Shown here: piece after piece, positions 17,209 to 27,336 of the stretch
How positions within the stretch are numbered: position 1 is the first letter of the stretch
Layout: each line of letters starts with the position of its first letter
NCBI RefSeq assembly: GCF_006636205.1
Contig: NZ_VIGB01000003.1
Span: 2,728,001-2,792,000, forward strand
Source: Kitasatospora acidiphila
GTDB taxonomy: Bacteria > Actinomycetota > Actinomycetes > Streptomycetales > Streptomycetaceae
DNA: 64,000 bases
Direction: 5' to 3'
Notes under the pieces: generated by a model
Database searches by the model: none
The model's input: only the letters and a program-made list of their open reading frames with translations
Told to the model about the DNA's origin: nothing
Translations under genes and position numbers: made by a program

Positions 17209-18921
17209 TCAGCTCAGCGGCACGATCTCGGGGGCGCCGAGCCGTACCGCGTCCGCCGTCAGGTCGTCCGGCTGGTGCTGCGCCTCGCGCTCGGCCTCGA
17301 CCCGCTTGAGGTAGTGGTCGACCTCGCGCTCGATCTGCTCCGGGCCCCAGCCGAGCGGGGCGGCCATCAGCTCGGCGACCATGCGCGCGGAGTCCACGCC
17401 GCGGTCCCAGGTCTCGATCGAGATCCGGGTGCGCCGGGCCAGCACGTCGTCCAGGTGCCGGGCACCCTCGTGCGTGACCGCGTAGACGGCCTCGACCCGC
17501 AGGTAGTCGTCGGCGCTCGGCAGCGGCTCGCCGAGCGAGCGGTCCTCGGCGACCATCGCGAGCAGCTCGTACACGAGCGAGCCGTACCGGCGCAGCAGGT
17601 GCTCGATCCGGGCGACGTGCAGGCCGGACTGCTCGGCGAGGGTGTGCCGGGCGTTCCAGATCGCGTGGTAGCCGTCGGCGCCGATCAGCGGGACGTCCTG
17701 CGTGGTGCTCGGCGGGACCTTCTCGTCCAGGTTGCGCACCGCCTCGTCCACCGCGTCCTCGGCCATCACCCGGTACGTCGTGAACTTGCCGCCCGCGACC
17801 ACGACCAGACCGGGGACGGGGTGCGCGACCAGGTGCTCGCGGGAGAGCTTGCTGGTCTCGGCGGCCTCGCCGGCCAGCAGCGGCCGCAGCCCCGCGTAGA
17901 CGCCCTCGACGTCCTCCGGCGTGAGCGGGGTGACCAGCACCTTGTTGACGTGTTCCAGCAGGTAGCCGATGTCGCTGGAGCTGACGGCCGGGTGGGCCTT
18001 GTCCAGGTCCCACGCGGTGTCGGTGGTGCCGACGATCCAGTGCCGGCCCCACGGGATGACGAAGAGCACGCTCTTCTCGGTGCGCAGGATCAGCCCGGTG
18101 CGGGAGTTGATCCGGTCGCGCGGCACCAGCAGGTGGACGCCCTTGGAGGCCCGGACGTGGAACTGGCCGCGGGTGCCGGCCATGCTCTGCGTGTCGTCGG
18201 TCCATACGCCGGTGGAGTTGATCACCTGCTTCGCCCGGACCTCGAACTCCTGCCCGCTCTCCAGGTCCCGGACCACCGCGCCGACGACCCGCTCGCCCTG
18301 CCTCAGGAACCTGGCGACCCGGCTGCGGTTGGCCGCCAGCGCGCCGTAGCAGGCCGCCGTACGCACGATGTCGACGGTGATCCGGGCGTCGTCCACCTGC
18401 GCGTCCCAGTACTGGACGGCGCCGACCAGGGCGTCCGAGCGCAGCGCCGGCGCCTCGCGCAGCGCCTGCCGCTTCAGCAGGTGCCGGTGGTGCGGCAGGC
18501 CGCGCGCGGTGCCGGAGGTGATCCCCATCGTGTCGTAGAGCAGCACGCCGGCGCCGACGTACGGTCGCTCCCAGATCCGGTGGGCCAGCGGGTAGAGGAA
18601 CGGCACCGGGCGGACCAGGTGCGGGGCGAGCCGCTGGATCAGCAGGCCGCGCTCCTTGAGAGCCTCGGCGACCAGGCGGAAGTCGAGCATCTCCAGGTAG
18701 CGCAGGCCGCCGTGGATCAGCTTGCTGGAGCGGCTGGAGGTGCCGGACGCCCAGTCGCGGGCCTCTACGAGTCCGACGCTCAGGCCCCGGGTGACCGCGT
18801 CGAGGGCCGAGCCCGCGCCGACCACGCCACCCCCGACCACCAGCACGTCGAGCTCGCGCCCAGCCATCCGGGTGAGCGCCTCGGCCCGGGCCTGCGGGGA
18901 AAGCGGCACTGGCTTCGCCAT
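17209..18921 (-). CDS. glpD: aerobic glycerol-3-phosphate dehydrogenase
   Basis: 570 residues, normal for the family. The N-terminal FAD-binding motif is VLVVGGGVVGAGSALDAVTRG, followed by SGTSSRSSKLIHGGLRYLE. Later come KVINSTGVW-like VINSTGVWTDD, the substrate-region GTTDT, and FTTYRVMAEDAVD. It oxidises glycerol 3-phosphate to dihydroxyacetone phosphate at the membrane and passes electrons to quinone. Last gene of the glpF-glpK-glpD cluster. Its ribosome binding site AGAAGGAAGGG lies in the spacer after the short repeats. Confidence 0.95.
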   Translation of the reverse strand: MAKPVPLSPQARAEALTRMAGRELDVLVVGGGVVGAGSALDAVTRGLSVGLVEARDWASGTSSRSSKLIHGGLRYLEMLDFRLVAEALKERGLLIQRLAPHLVRPVPFLYPLAHRIWERPYVGAGVLLYDTMGITSGTARGLPHHRHLLKRQALREAPALRSDALVGAVQYWDAQVDDARITVDIVRTAACYGALAANRSRVARFLRQGERVVGAVVRDLESGQEFEVRAKQVINSTGVWTDDTQSMAGTRGQFHVRASKGVHLLVPRDRINSRTGLILRTEKSVLFVIPWGRHWIVGTTDTAWDLDKAHPAVSSSDIGYLLEHVNKVLVTPLTPEDVEGVYAGLRPLLAGEAAETSKLSREHLVAHPVPGLVVVAGGKFTTYRVMAEDAVDEAVRNLDEKVPPSTTQDVPLIGADGYHAIWNARHTLAEQSGLHVARIEHLLRRYGSLVYELLAMVAEDRSLGEPLPSADDYLRVEAVYAVTHEGARHLDDVLARRTRISIETWDRGVDSARMVAELMAAPLGWGPEQIEREVDHYLKRVEAEREAQHQPDDLTADAVRLGAPEIVPLS

Positions 18922-18937
18922 GGCCTAGCCCTTCCTT

Positions 18938-18977
18938 CTCTCGTTGAGGTGCTGCTTGCTCTCGTTGAGGTGCTGCT
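18938..18977 (-). repeat. two direct copies of a 19-bp sequence in the glpK-glpD spacer
   Basis: CTCTCGTTGAGGTGCTGCT occurs at 18938-18956 and again at 18959-18977 (21-bp period). On the coding strand the spacer stays in frame with glpK after its TAG and would encode two heptads (EQHLNES, KQHLNER) before a second TAG just ahead of glpD. Confidence 0.8.
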
Positions 18978-18984
18978 CGGCGTA

Positions 18985-20502
18985 CTACTTGACGTCGACC
19001 CAGTCGAGGGTGCGCTGCACGGCCTTCTGCCACCCCGCGTACCCCTCGGCCCGCCGCTCCTCGGTCCACGAGGGCTCCCAGCGTTTCGACTCCTGCCAGT
19101 GCAAGCGCAGTTCGTCCTCGTCCCGCCAGAAGCCGGTGGCCAGGCCGGCCGCGTACGCGGCGCCGAGCGCGGTGGTCTCGGCGACCACCGGACGGCTGAC
19201 CGGGACGCCGAGCACGTCGGCCTGGGTCTGCATGCACAGGTCGTTGGCGGTCACCCCGCCGTCCACCTTGAGCACGTCGAGGTGGACGCCGGAGTCCTGC
19301 TCCATCGCCTCGACCACGTCCCTGCTCTGGTAGCAGATCGCCTCCAGCGTGGCCCGGGCCAGGTGCCCGTTCGTGTGGTACCGGGCCAGGCCGACGATCG
19401 CGCCGCGGGCGTCGGAGCGCCAGTAGGGCGCGAAGAGCCCGGAGAAGGCGGGCACGAAGTAGACGCCCTCGCTGTCGTCGACCGTGCGGGCGAGCCGCTC
19501 GACCTCCGGGGCACTGTCGATGATCTTCAGCTGGTCCCGCAGCCACTGGACGGCCGAGCCGGTGACCGCGATCGACCCCTCCAGCGCGTACACCGCCGGG
19601 CTGTCGCCGAACTGGTAGGCCACCGTGCTGAGCAGGCCGTGCCGTGAACGGACCAGCGTGGTACCGGTGTTGAGCACCAAGAAGTTGCCGGTGCCGTAGG
19701 TGTTCTTCGCCTCGCCGGGCGCGAAGCAGACCTGCCCGACGGTCGCCGCGTGCTGGTCACCGAGCACCCCCGTGATCGGTACGGCTGTGCGCAGCGGCCC
19801 CGAGGTGCGGGCGGTGCCGTACGCCCCGGCGTGCGAGGACGGGCTGATCACCGGCAGCATCGCGCGCGGAATGCCGAACAGCGCCAGCAGTTCGTCGTCC
19901 CAGTCCAGCGTCTCCAGGTTCATCAGCATGGTGCGGCTGGCGTTGGTCACGTCGGTCGCGTGGATCCCGCCGTCCGGGCCGCCGGTGAGGTTCCACAGCA
20001 CCCAGCAGTCGGTGGTACCGAAGATCGCGTGGCCCTGCTCCGCGTCCGCCCGGACGCCCTCGACGTTCTCCAGGATCCATTTGATCTTGCCGCCGGAGAA
20101 GTACGTGGCCGGCGGCAGCCCGGCCTTGCGGCGGATCACCTCGCCGTGCCCGTCGCGCTCCAGCGCGGCCGCGATCGAGTCGGTGCGGGTGTCCTGCCAG
20201 ACGATCGCGTTGTAGTACGGTCGGCCGGTGCGCCGGTCCCAGACGACCGTCGTCTCACGCTGGTTGGTGATCCCGATCGCCACCAGGTCGGCCGGCGACA
20301 GGCCGCCCTGCCGGAAGGCGTTCTGCATCACCGAGTCGGTCCGCTCCCAGATCTCCACCGGGTCGTGCTCCACCCAACCGGGGCGGGGCAGGATCTGGGT
20401 GTGCTCCAACTGGTGCATCGCCACCTGGTTGCCGGCGTGGTCGAAGATCATGAATCGCGAGCTCGTGGTCCCCTGGTCCACCGCTCCGACGAACTCTGGC
20501 AT
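18985..20502 (-). CDS. glpK: glycerol kinase
   Basis: 505 residues from ATG 20502, the normal length. FGGY-kinase features: the N-terminal [17 protein letters not shown] phosphate-binding loop, [36 protein letters not shown], the ADP-site YGTGNF and the C-terminal [19 protein letters not shown]. It phosphorylates imported glycerol. It lies between glpF (98 bases upstream) and glpD. Confidence 0.96.
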   Translation of the reverse strand: MPEFVGAVDQGTTSSRFMIFDHAGNQVAMHQLEHTQILPRPGWVEHDPVEIWERTDSVMQNAFRQGGLSPADLVAIGITNQRETTVVWDRRTGRPYYNAIVWQDTRTDSIAAALERDGHGEVIRRKAGLPPATYFSGGKIKWILENVEGVRADAEQGHAIFGTTDCWVLWNLTGGPDGGIHATDVTNASRTMLMNLETLDWDDELLALFGIPRAMLPVISPSSHAGAYGTARTSGPLRTAVPITGVLGDQHAATVGQVCFAPGEAKNTYGTGNFLVLNTGTTLVRSRHGLLSTVAYQFGDSPAVYALEGSIAVTGSAVQWLRDQLKIIDSAPEVERLARTVDDSEGVYFVPAFSGLFAPYWRSDARGAIVGLARYHTNGHLARATLEAICYQSRDVVEAMEQDSGVHLDVLKVDGGVTANDLCMQTQADVLGVPVSRPVVAETTALGAAYAAGLATGFWRDEDELRLHWQESKRWEPSWTEERRAEGYAGWQKAVQRTLDWVDVK

Positions 20503-20599
20503 GGCTGCCGCCTCTGCTTCTGTGCTTCCGTCTGTGCTTCCGCTTCCGGTTTCGCGTCCGCCGGGTGGGGCTGGCACTGCCGGCCGGTACGAGTACGAC

Positions 20600-21463
20600 T
20601 CAGTCGATCGGCTTGATCGGCTCGATCGGGGCCCGGCCGGGCTCTGCGGGCCCCTCGGCCCCGAGATGGGGAGTGACCAGGTAGCGGTACGCGACACCGC
20701 CGACCAGACAGCCGATCAGCGGGCCGACGATCGGTACCCAGAAGTACAGATGGCCGTACTGGTCCCGCCAGGCATGCGAGTATCCGGTGAGGTAACTGGC
20801 CAGGCGCGGTCCGAAGTCGCGGGCCGGGTTGATCGCGTAGCCCGCGTCGGTGCCCCAGGCCATGCCGATCCCCACCACGATGAGGCCGACGATGAACGGG
20901 CCCATGTTCGCTTCGGGCGGCGTGTTGAGCACGTCGGTCACCGCGAGCACCAGGAAGACCAGGATGGCGGTGCCGATGATCTGGTCGCGCAGCGCACCCC
21001 AGTCGCTGACCGGAAGCGTGCCGTTGCCCGGGAGGGTGGAGAAGACGCCCTGGGTCTTGAGGGTGTGGCCGGGATCGACCTTGTTCAGCACCTCGGTGTA
21101 GTTCCAGCGCACCAGCAGCGCCGCGACGAACGCCCCGGCGATCTGTGCCAGCACGTACGGCAGCACCTTGCGCCACTCGAATCCCTTGAACACGGCGAGC
21201 GCGACGGTGACCGCCGGGTTGAGGTGGGCTCCGCTGATCCGAGCGGCCGTGTAGATGCCGAACGTGACACCGAGGCCCCAGGCCCAGGCGATGCTGTCGT
21301 GGTTGCCGATGCCGCCGGCGACCACCTGGGCCACCACGCCGACACCGAAGAGGATCAGGATCATCGTGCCGGCGAACTCCGCGCTGAGTTCGCCGAGCAG
21401 TCTTCGGGTGGAACTGTGCGTGGCTCTGCTCGCGCTCGGCGTCTTGCCCGTGTTCTCCGTCAT
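20600..21463 (-). CDS. glpF: glycerol uptake facilitator, MIP/aquaporin family
   Basis: 287 residues from ATG 21463, with six membrane segments. Both pore NPA boxes are present: [14 protein letters not shown] in the first half and [11 protein letters not shown] in the second. The Asp after the second box is the aquaglyceroporin signature. The C-terminal tail is Pro/Glu rich. First gene of glpF-glpK-glpD, equivalent to the Streptomyces gylCAB cluster. No gylR-like IclR regulator is found beside it here. Confidence 0.93.
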   Translation of the reverse strand: MTENTGKTPSASRATHSSTRRLLGELSAEFAGTMILILFGVGVVAQVVAGGIGNHDSIAWAWGLGVTFGIYTAARISGAHLNPAVTVALAVFKGFEWRKVLPYVLAQIAGAFVAALLVRWNYTEVLNKVDPGHTLKTQGVFSTLPGNGTLPVSDWGALRDQIIGTAILVFLVLAVTDVLNTPPEANMGPFIVGLIVVGIGMAWGTDAGYAINPARDFGPRLASYLTGYSHAWRDQYGHLYFWVPIVGPLIGCLVGGVAYRYLVTPHLGAEGPAEPGRAPIEPIKPID

Positions 21464-21826
21464 GGAATCCGATTCCCGTCGACCGGGGTCACCCGTGAAT
21501 GCTGTACGGGACCCAGCCTCTGCGAGAACCGGCACAGTGGCCTGCGGAGACGGCCGTTCGAGCCACAGACGCCGCTCGGGGTTGCAGGGATTGCTCGGCG
21601 TCGGTCAGACGGTGGCGGCCGTATCCGGCTCGGCAACCCGGACCCCACCCTCCACTGCCGCGCCCGCCAGACCGATCGCCACCGCACCGCACACTGGCTC
21701 TGGTTCAGTTCATAGGTATTGGCCTCGCCACGTACAGTGCATGGCGGACTGTGAAGATCGCGTGATCGTCCATTGTGGACGGTCGATCGGAACTACTCTG
21801 TGAGCCGCTGCTTGGAGGGGGCCGAG
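21464..21826. other. 363-bp divergent promoter region between glpF and kinase 1
   Basis: No gene is seen. The stretch 21700-21790 is less GC-rich than its surroundings (GGTTCAGTTCATAGG, ATCGCGTGATCGTCC), consistent with promoters for both directions. No GylR gene and no clear palindromic operator were found. Confidence 0.5.
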
Positions 21827-24135
21827 GTGGAACTGCTCGGGGCCGGTGATCCGCGACGGATCGGGCCGTATGCGTTGATGGGTCGTCTGGGGGCCGGCGG
21901 CATGGGGGCGGTGTACCTCGGCCGGTCGGCCGGCGGGCGCACCGTCGCAGTCAAGGTGGTGCGGACCGGGCTGTCGCAGGACCCTGGGTTCCGCGACCGG
22001 TTCCGCCGCGAAGTGCAGGCTGCCCGGCGGGTGTCGGGTGCGTTCACCGCCCCAGTGGTGGACGCCGATCCGGAGGCGGAGACGCCGTGGATGGCGACGG
22101 CGTTCGTGGTCGGCGTATCGCTGCACCAGACGGTGGCGCGGCACGGTCCGCTGCCCGAGGGGACAACACGGACCCTGGCCGCCGGGCTGGCCGAGGCGCT
22201 GGTCGAGGTGCACAGCGCCGGGTTGATCCACCGTGACCTGAAGCCTGCCAACGTGCTGCTGGCGCTGGACGGCCCGCACGTCATCGACTTCGGGATCTCG
22301 CAGGCGGCCGACGGCACGGCGCTGACCACGGGCGGGGCGGTGATCGGTTCGGCGCCGTACATGTCGCCCGAGCAAGCGCTCGGTCACGAACTCACGGCGG
22401 CCAGTGACGTGTTCTCGCTCGGCGCTACCCTGGCGTACGCGAGTTCGGGCCGAAACCTGTTCGGTGACGGTGCGTCTGCTGCGGTGCTGTTCCGCGTGGT
22501 GAACACCGCTCCGGACCTGACCGCGATACCGGGATCCCTGCGCGAGCTGGTCGCCTCGTGCCTGGCCAAGGATCCGGCGCACCGCCCGACGCCGCGTCAG
22601 GTCATCGAGTTCGTGTCGCGGGACGGCCGCACCGGCCCGACGGCGAACTGGCTGCCCCCGGCGGTAGCCGGCGACGTGGCGGCGCTGCGTTCGGTACTGA
22701 CCTCGCTGCCCGAGCCGCCGGCCAACGACGGACTGACGGTCCCGCATCCCTCCGGGGACACCGTACGGCCCCCGCGGGTGCCTTGCCTGCCCGCGGCCCG
22801 CGTAGGCGGACGGTGCTGTTAGGCCTTGGAGGCGTGGTGCTGGCCGCGGCCGGGGCCGGGACCGCCGTCACCCTGTCGGCCGGTCGCGGCACGGCGGGCA
22901 CGGGTGATGCCAAGAGCGGGTCCCAGGCGGTCCCGGGTCCTGTGGCCACCACGCGCCCGACCTGGTCGGACGTCCGCGAAGGGGTGCTGTCCTGGAAGGT
23001 GAGCCCGAGTCAGGCACAGGGCGACGGGCCGCGCCAAGTGCTTGCGGCCGGCGGTCTGGTGCTGGTCGTCTCGTTCCAGCATGTCCGGGCACTGGATTCC
23101 CAGGGAAACACCAAGTGGACGGTGCGGGCCGCCGACCACGGCGTGGGGTTCACGAGTACCGACGGGCCGCAGCAACTCGCAGCGGTCGACAACGGCGTGG
23201 TGTACGTCGGCGCCACCGCCTGGCCGCCGGTAGCCATCCCCATGCCGACCCCGGCGCCCGGCATGCAGAATGGCGGGCTCGTCCTGCTCGCCATCGACCT
23301 GGCCGACGGCACCGTGCGCTGGAGCGCCGTCTGCGACCAGCAGGGCCTCATGGGCGCGTACCGCATGATCGGCGTCATCGGGAACCGGGCCCAGCTGGTC
23401 GGCCTCGGCGACGGTCAGGTGCACCCCGGGCCGGTGGCGGTCGGTAGCAGCACCAATGTCTGGGCGGTGGATCTTTCCTCCCGGCAGGGCGCCTGGTTCC
23501 ACGGCGACCCCGAGACGCTGGTCTACGAAGCGCTGCAGCAGGGCGGCGACCACTCGGTGGTTGCCAGCGGCGGCCACTGTCTGGCCCTGGATGCGAACGG
23601 CAAGGTCGTCTGGACGAAGAACCAGGCCGCGAGCGTGGTCGCCGCCATCGGCAAATACTTCCTGCTCGCCGACCAGAACGGCGCGCCCGTCGCGGTCGAC
23701 CCGCTGACCGGCAACCAGGTCTGGTCGGCACCCGGCCCGCTGCGCCAGTCCATCTACAACGACGCGATCGCAGTGAGCCCTGACGGCAGCACCTTCTACG
23801 GACTCTGGAAGGACAAGGACAACGGGCAGTCGCTCGCCGCCGTCGACAGCGCGACCGGCCACGACCGCTGGCGCACGCCCCTGCCCGCGGACGCACCGGA
23901 CACCAAGAACAGCTCCGGTGCCCGCCTCCTCCAGGCCGACGGGAACCTCTACTGGATGGCCGACGACGCGGTGGTGTGGGCCTTCGACCCCGCTGCCGGC
24001 AAGCCCCGCTGGCGGTTCTCCGGCTTCAAGGGCACCAATCCGGCCGCTCTCGGGTGGTCGGCCGGCGACAGCCGGCTCTGCATCGTCGACCCCAACGGCA
24101 TGGCGGTCGCCGTGCTGCCGTCGAACGGAGTGTGA
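21827..24135 (+). CDS. serine/threonine protein kinase with C-terminal PQQ-like sensor domain, apparent frameshift near 22770
   Basis: The start is taken as GTG 21827, preceded by GGAGGGGG. The kinase domain occupies residues about 10-270: glycine loop GRLGAGGMGAVYLG, VAVKVV lysine, HRDLKPANVLL and IDFGIS. A linker follows, then a single membrane helix (RRRTVLLGLGGVVLAAAGAG) and a beta-propeller-like PQQ/WD40 region with W-rich repeats (VVWTKNQ, NQVWSAPG, HDRWRTPLP). The linker shifts frame between about 22750 and 22800; one missing base in a C/G run explains it. Tandem paralog of the next gene, which starts 1 base after this stop. Confidence 0.88.
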
Positions 24136-24136
24136 C

Positions 24137-26467
24137 GTGAAACCGCTGGAGCCGGGGGACCCGCTGCGGCTGGGCCCCTACACGCTGCAGGGCCGGCTGG
24201 GCACGGGCGGCATGGGGGCGGTGTACCTCGGCCGGTCGGCCGGCGGGCGCACGGTCGCGGTGAAGCTGGTACGGCCCGACCTGGCCGGTGACAGTGGATT
24301 CCGGGCCCGGTTCCGGGCCGAGGTGTCGGCGGCGCGCGCGGCGTCCTCGGCTTTCACCGCACCGGTGGTGGACGCCGACCCGGACGGGCCGGTGCCGTGG
24401 CTGGCGACCGCCTTCGTCCCGGGTGTCTCGCTCCAGCAGGCACTGGACCGGTCAGGGCCACTGCCCGAGACGACACTGCGGGCGCTGACCGCGGGAGTCG
24501 CCGAGGAATTGAAGAACATTCACGCGGCCCGGCTGACGCACCGTGACCTGAAGCCCAGTAACGTGTTGCTCGCGCTGGACGGCCCGCACGTCATCGACTT
24601 CGGGATCGCCCGGGCTGCCGACGGCACCGCGCTCACCACGGCCGGGGTGGTCCTCGGCACGCCCGCGTTCATGTCGCCCGAACAGGCCCTGGACGAGGAG
24701 GTCGGCCCGCCCGCCGACGTGTTCGCGCTGGGCGCCACCGTCGCCTGCGCCGCGAGCGGTGCGAGCCCGTTCAGCGGCGGCACGGCGCTGGAGATCATGC
24801 AGCGCGTGGTGGACACGGAACCCGAACTGGGCAGCGTGCCGGCCAGTCTGCGGCTGCTGGTGGCGGCCTGCCTGGCGAAACGGCCGCAGGACAGGCCGAC
24901 GCCGGCCGAGATCGTCGCGGCCGTCGAGCGATCGGGCGGCGCCGCCGCCTACGGCAACTGGCTGCCGCCGGTCCTGATCGCCGCCGTCGAGGAGGCCGCA
25001 GCGGTGATCGGCCCGCTGCCACTGCCTGCCCCCGACCTCATCACCTCCTCGACCGGTCTCACCGAGCCGCTCGCCGCAGCAGGCGGGCCACCGCCGGCCG
25101 GCCCGGGGGCCACGCTCGGCCCCACCGTCGATCTGCGCCCGGCAGCGGGCCGAACAGAGCCGCTCAGCCGGCGTCGGCTCCTGCTCGGCATCGGCGGCGG
25201 GCTGCTGCTGGCCGGGGCCGCAGGGTCGGCGGCCGCGCTGGTGCTGCGCCACGGTCCGACGACGGCGACCACTCCGTCCGCCGCTCCCGCTGCCACCGAC
25301 CCGAGCCGGTCACTCGACACCAAGGTGACCGCCACCCCGATCTGGACGGTCCCCAGCGAGCCGCCGGCCCAGATCCTGACCACGAAGGACAAGGTCATCG
25401 CGGTCGGTGAGAAGCAGATCTGGGCATACGACCGTTCGGGCAAACGAGTCTGGGGGCCGATCGCCAACACCATCAACGACGCGAAGTTGGGAACGGGCGG
25501 TCTGTCGGCGCTGGTGACCGGTGACCTGCTGTTCACGGCGAGCCACCTGACCGACCACGCGCTCAGCGCCATCGCCCTGGACACCGGCAAGACAGCCTGG
25601 ACCGTCGGCAAGCCCGGCCGGCCCGTCCAGGTGGCCTGGCTCCCGGGAGCCCTCAACGGCATCGTCTACGTCACCGGCAGTCTCGATGCTGCGATACCCA
25701 CCTCCGGCTCGGGGACGTACACCCCGCCGTCCGACTTCCTCTGGGCGGTGGACCCGTCGACGCGTCAGATCCTCTGGGAGACCCCGCTCGGTTCCCAGTC
25801 CTGGCTCACCCGGCGGATCCTGGTGCCGTCCTCCGGCACCCGCCTGCTACTGACCAGCTCCAACACCGACCGGACCGCCCCCAAGCTGACCGACATCGAC
25901 ACCACCGGGGGCGGCAGGAGCAACTGGACGCAGAACGCCCCGGGCGCCAGCACCATCGCCGACATGTCCGACTTCCTCGTCCCCTTCAACGATGGACCGC
26001 ACTGCTCGGCCAACGGCCTCTTCCTCTACGCCTCGGACCACCTCTACGCGGTCGATCCGGCGAGCGGGAACCTGGTCTGGCACACGCGTCAGCAGACCAT
26101 GTTCACCTCCGTGGTCGCGGCCCCGGACGGCAAGACCGCCTACGCGGCCTGCACGGACGGCAAAGGCAACACCCAGGTCCACGCCGTCGACACCAGCAAC
26201 GGAGAGATCCGGTGGGCCGGTTCGGTCCCCGTGTCGCTGCTCGCGCCGATCGCCGCCCTGCAGTACGCGGACGGCACCCTCTATCTGTGGGTGAGCGGCA
26301 AACTGTGGGCACTCGATCCCGCTACCGGAAACGGCCGCTGGACCTACGAGTTCGGCGGTGCCGACCAGTACGCCGTGTCCATTCCGCTCGGCACCGGTGG
26401 CGGCCGGGTCTACGCGATGGGCGACAACGGCCTGGTGGCACTGAACGCGACCGGCAAAGCAGGCTGA
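24137..26467 (+). CDS. serine/threonine protein kinase with C-terminal PQQ-like sensor domain
   Basis: 776 residues from GTG 24137. Kinase domain: GRLGTGGMGAVYLG, VAVKLV, HRDLKPSNVLL, IDFGIARA and a PEQALDEE segment. A Pro/Ala linker, a membrane helix at about 350-375 (LLLGIGGGLLLAGAAGSAAAL) and an extracytoplasmic PQQ-repeat propeller follow (LWAVDPSTRQILWE, LYAVDPASGNLVWH, LWALDPATGNGRWTYEF). It probably senses a ligand outside and phosphorylates cytoplasmic targets. Intact, unlike its upstream copy; the two share the GGMGAVYLGRSAGGRTVAVK stretch nearly verbatim. Confidence 0.92.
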   Translation: MKPLEPGDPLRLGPYTLQGRLGTGGMGAVYLGRSAGGRTVAVKLVRPDLAGDSGFRARFRAEVSAARAASSAFTAPVVDADPDGPVPWLATAFVPGVSLQQALDRSGPLPETTLRALTAGVAEELKNIHAARLTHRDLKPSNVLLALDGPHVIDFGIARAADGTALTTAGVVLGTPAFMSPEQALDEEVGPPADVFALGATVACAASGASPFSGGTALEIMQRVVDTEPELGSVPASLRLLVAACLAKRPQDRPTPAEIVAAVERSGGAAAYGNWLPPVLIAAVEEAAAVIGPLPLPAPDLITSSTGLTEPLAAAGGPPPAGPGATLGPTVDLRPAAGRTEPLSRRRLLLGIGGGLLLAGAAGSAAALVLRHGPTTATTPSAAPAATDPSRSLDTKVTATPIWTVPSEPPAQILTTKDKVIAVGEKQIWAYDRSGKRVWGPIANTINDAKLGTGGLSALVTGDLLFTASHLTDHALSAIALDTGKTAWTVGKPGRPVQVAWLPGALNGIVYVTGSLDAAIPTSGSGTYTPPSDFLWAVDPSTRQILWETPLGSQSWLTRRILVPSSGTRLLLTSSNTDRTAPKLTDIDTTGGGRSNWTQNAPGASTIADMSDFLVPFNDGPHCSANGLFLYASDHLYAVDPASGNLVWHTRQQTMFTSVVAAPDGKTAYAACTDGKGNTQVHAVDTSNGEIRWAGSVPVSLLAPIAALQYADGTLYLWVSGKLWALDPATGNGRWTYEFGGADQYAVSIPLGTGGGRVYAMGDNGLVALNATGKAG

Positions 26468-26551
26468 GGCTCGTACGCATCGATCCGACAGAATTCACGG
26501 GCGGGAAGTCCGGGCCCTCTCGGCCTGCCGGCTGGGCCAGCTCTCCACGAT

Positions 26552-26640
26552 CTACGGAAGACGCCAATCCACCGGCGCGGCCCCCTGGCCCACCAGCAGC
26601 TCGTTGGCCAACCACCAGCTGGTGATGGGCCGTCGGCCGA
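26552..26640 (-). pseudogene. uracil-DNA glycosylase C-terminal remnant (copy A)
   Basis: Read leftward, 26611-26552 encodes LANELLVGQGAAPVDWRLP and a TAG. The intact ung ends [19 protein letters not shown], so about 14 of 18 residues match, including the invariant PVDWRLP end. Further upstream only GRRPITSWW vaguely resembles GSRPFSR. The similarity to copy B continues past the stop codon (CGATCTACGG shared), so the match covers the gene end and its flank. No other part of ung remains. Confidence 0.65.
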
Positions 26641-26667
26641 TCAACGGCTGGCGGCCCATCGGCGTCA

Positions 26668-26958
26668 TCAGCTGTGACAGTCTGCGTCAGTCGGGCCTTT
26701 CGAAGGCATGGGCGCAGGCTGTGCGCTGCGCATGCGATCACCAGTCCAGTACGAGGCGGCTGCTGACGGATCCTCCGTCACAAGATGGCTTGTCGCGGCA
26801 CCGGGACCGGAGGCGCTCGTGACAGCGGACGAACGGCAGGCGGTTGCGTGGCCGGCAGCGAGGTGACCGCACGCGGAGGTCGCGAGCACTGCGATCGAGG
26901 CTCCTGCCAAGGCGATCACCCGGACCGCGGCTGAAGCATTCGCAGGCTGGAGTGACAT
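26668..26958 (-). CDS. possible short lipoprotein, probably truncated
   Basis: ATG 26958 follows CAGGGGGT at a good distance. The 96-residue product starts with a convincing lipoprotein signal (positively charged Arg near residue 13, Ala/Val core, lipobox LATSAC at about 25-30). The remaining sequence is low in secondary-structure signal and recognises no family. It lies amid gene debris, so it may be the head of a larger lost lipoprotein. Confidence 0.4.
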   Translation of the reverse strand: MSLQPANASAAVRVIALAGASIAVLATSACGHLAAGHATACRSSAVTSASGPGAATSHLVTEDPSAAASYWTGDRMRSAQPAPMPSKGPTDADCHS

Positions 26959-26976
26959 CCGGATACCCCCTGCGGT

Positions 26977-27120
26977 TCAGGCGTAGACGTTGCCTTGGAT
27001 CCCACCGTAGAGGCTGCTCACCGCAGAGGTGAAGGGCGGACTGTACATCGTCGACCCGTCGCTGGACTCGCCGCCCGTCAGCGAGCAGGGCATGCCCAGG
27101 GTGTAGTCGCTGGTATCCAG
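26977..27120 (-). pseudogene. remnant of a trypsin-like serine peptidase C-terminus
   Basis: The minus strand reads LDTSDYTLGMPCSLTGGESS, then TMYSPPFTSAVSSLYGGI and a TGA at 26979-26977. The CSLTGGxS turn is like the CSxTGGSSGGPW active-site segment of secreted actinomycete serine proteases. MYxPxFxSAxxSLY is like their C-terminal end, but the roughly 20-30 residues normally between are missing and the Gly-Gly-Pro is altered. Weak but consistent remnant. Confidence 0.4.
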
Positions 27121-27336
27121 AGATCCAGCGATGCAGAAGGGTCCAACGGTCGCCACGAGGCGACTCCGGCCGCGTGGAATCGGACGCCGTACGGCTCAGT
27201 CCTCGTGGACCGCAGCCCGGCCGGACTCTGTGAACCGGCGACGGGCTCTGAACTGCGACGATTCCTAACCTCTGGCTGTCCGACAGGTGGCGTTCGGGAC
27301 TTGCGCCGTGGCTGTCGTTGAAGCAGAGTTTCGGTC

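Larger units (their letters stand above)
26468..27336. other. region of gene remnants between kinase 2 and the membrane protein
   Basis: This 869-bp stretch has no intact conserved gene. It holds an ung C-terminal scrap, a possible short lipoprotein and a serine-protease tail, each listed separately. The remainder (26468-26551 and 27121-27336) shows nothing I recognise. Confidence 0.6.

Noticed and set aside
23918..24136. Upstream extension of kinase 2
   Set aside because: It overlaps the PQQ repeats of kinase 1 in another frame; GTG 24137 directly precedes the conserved kinase start.
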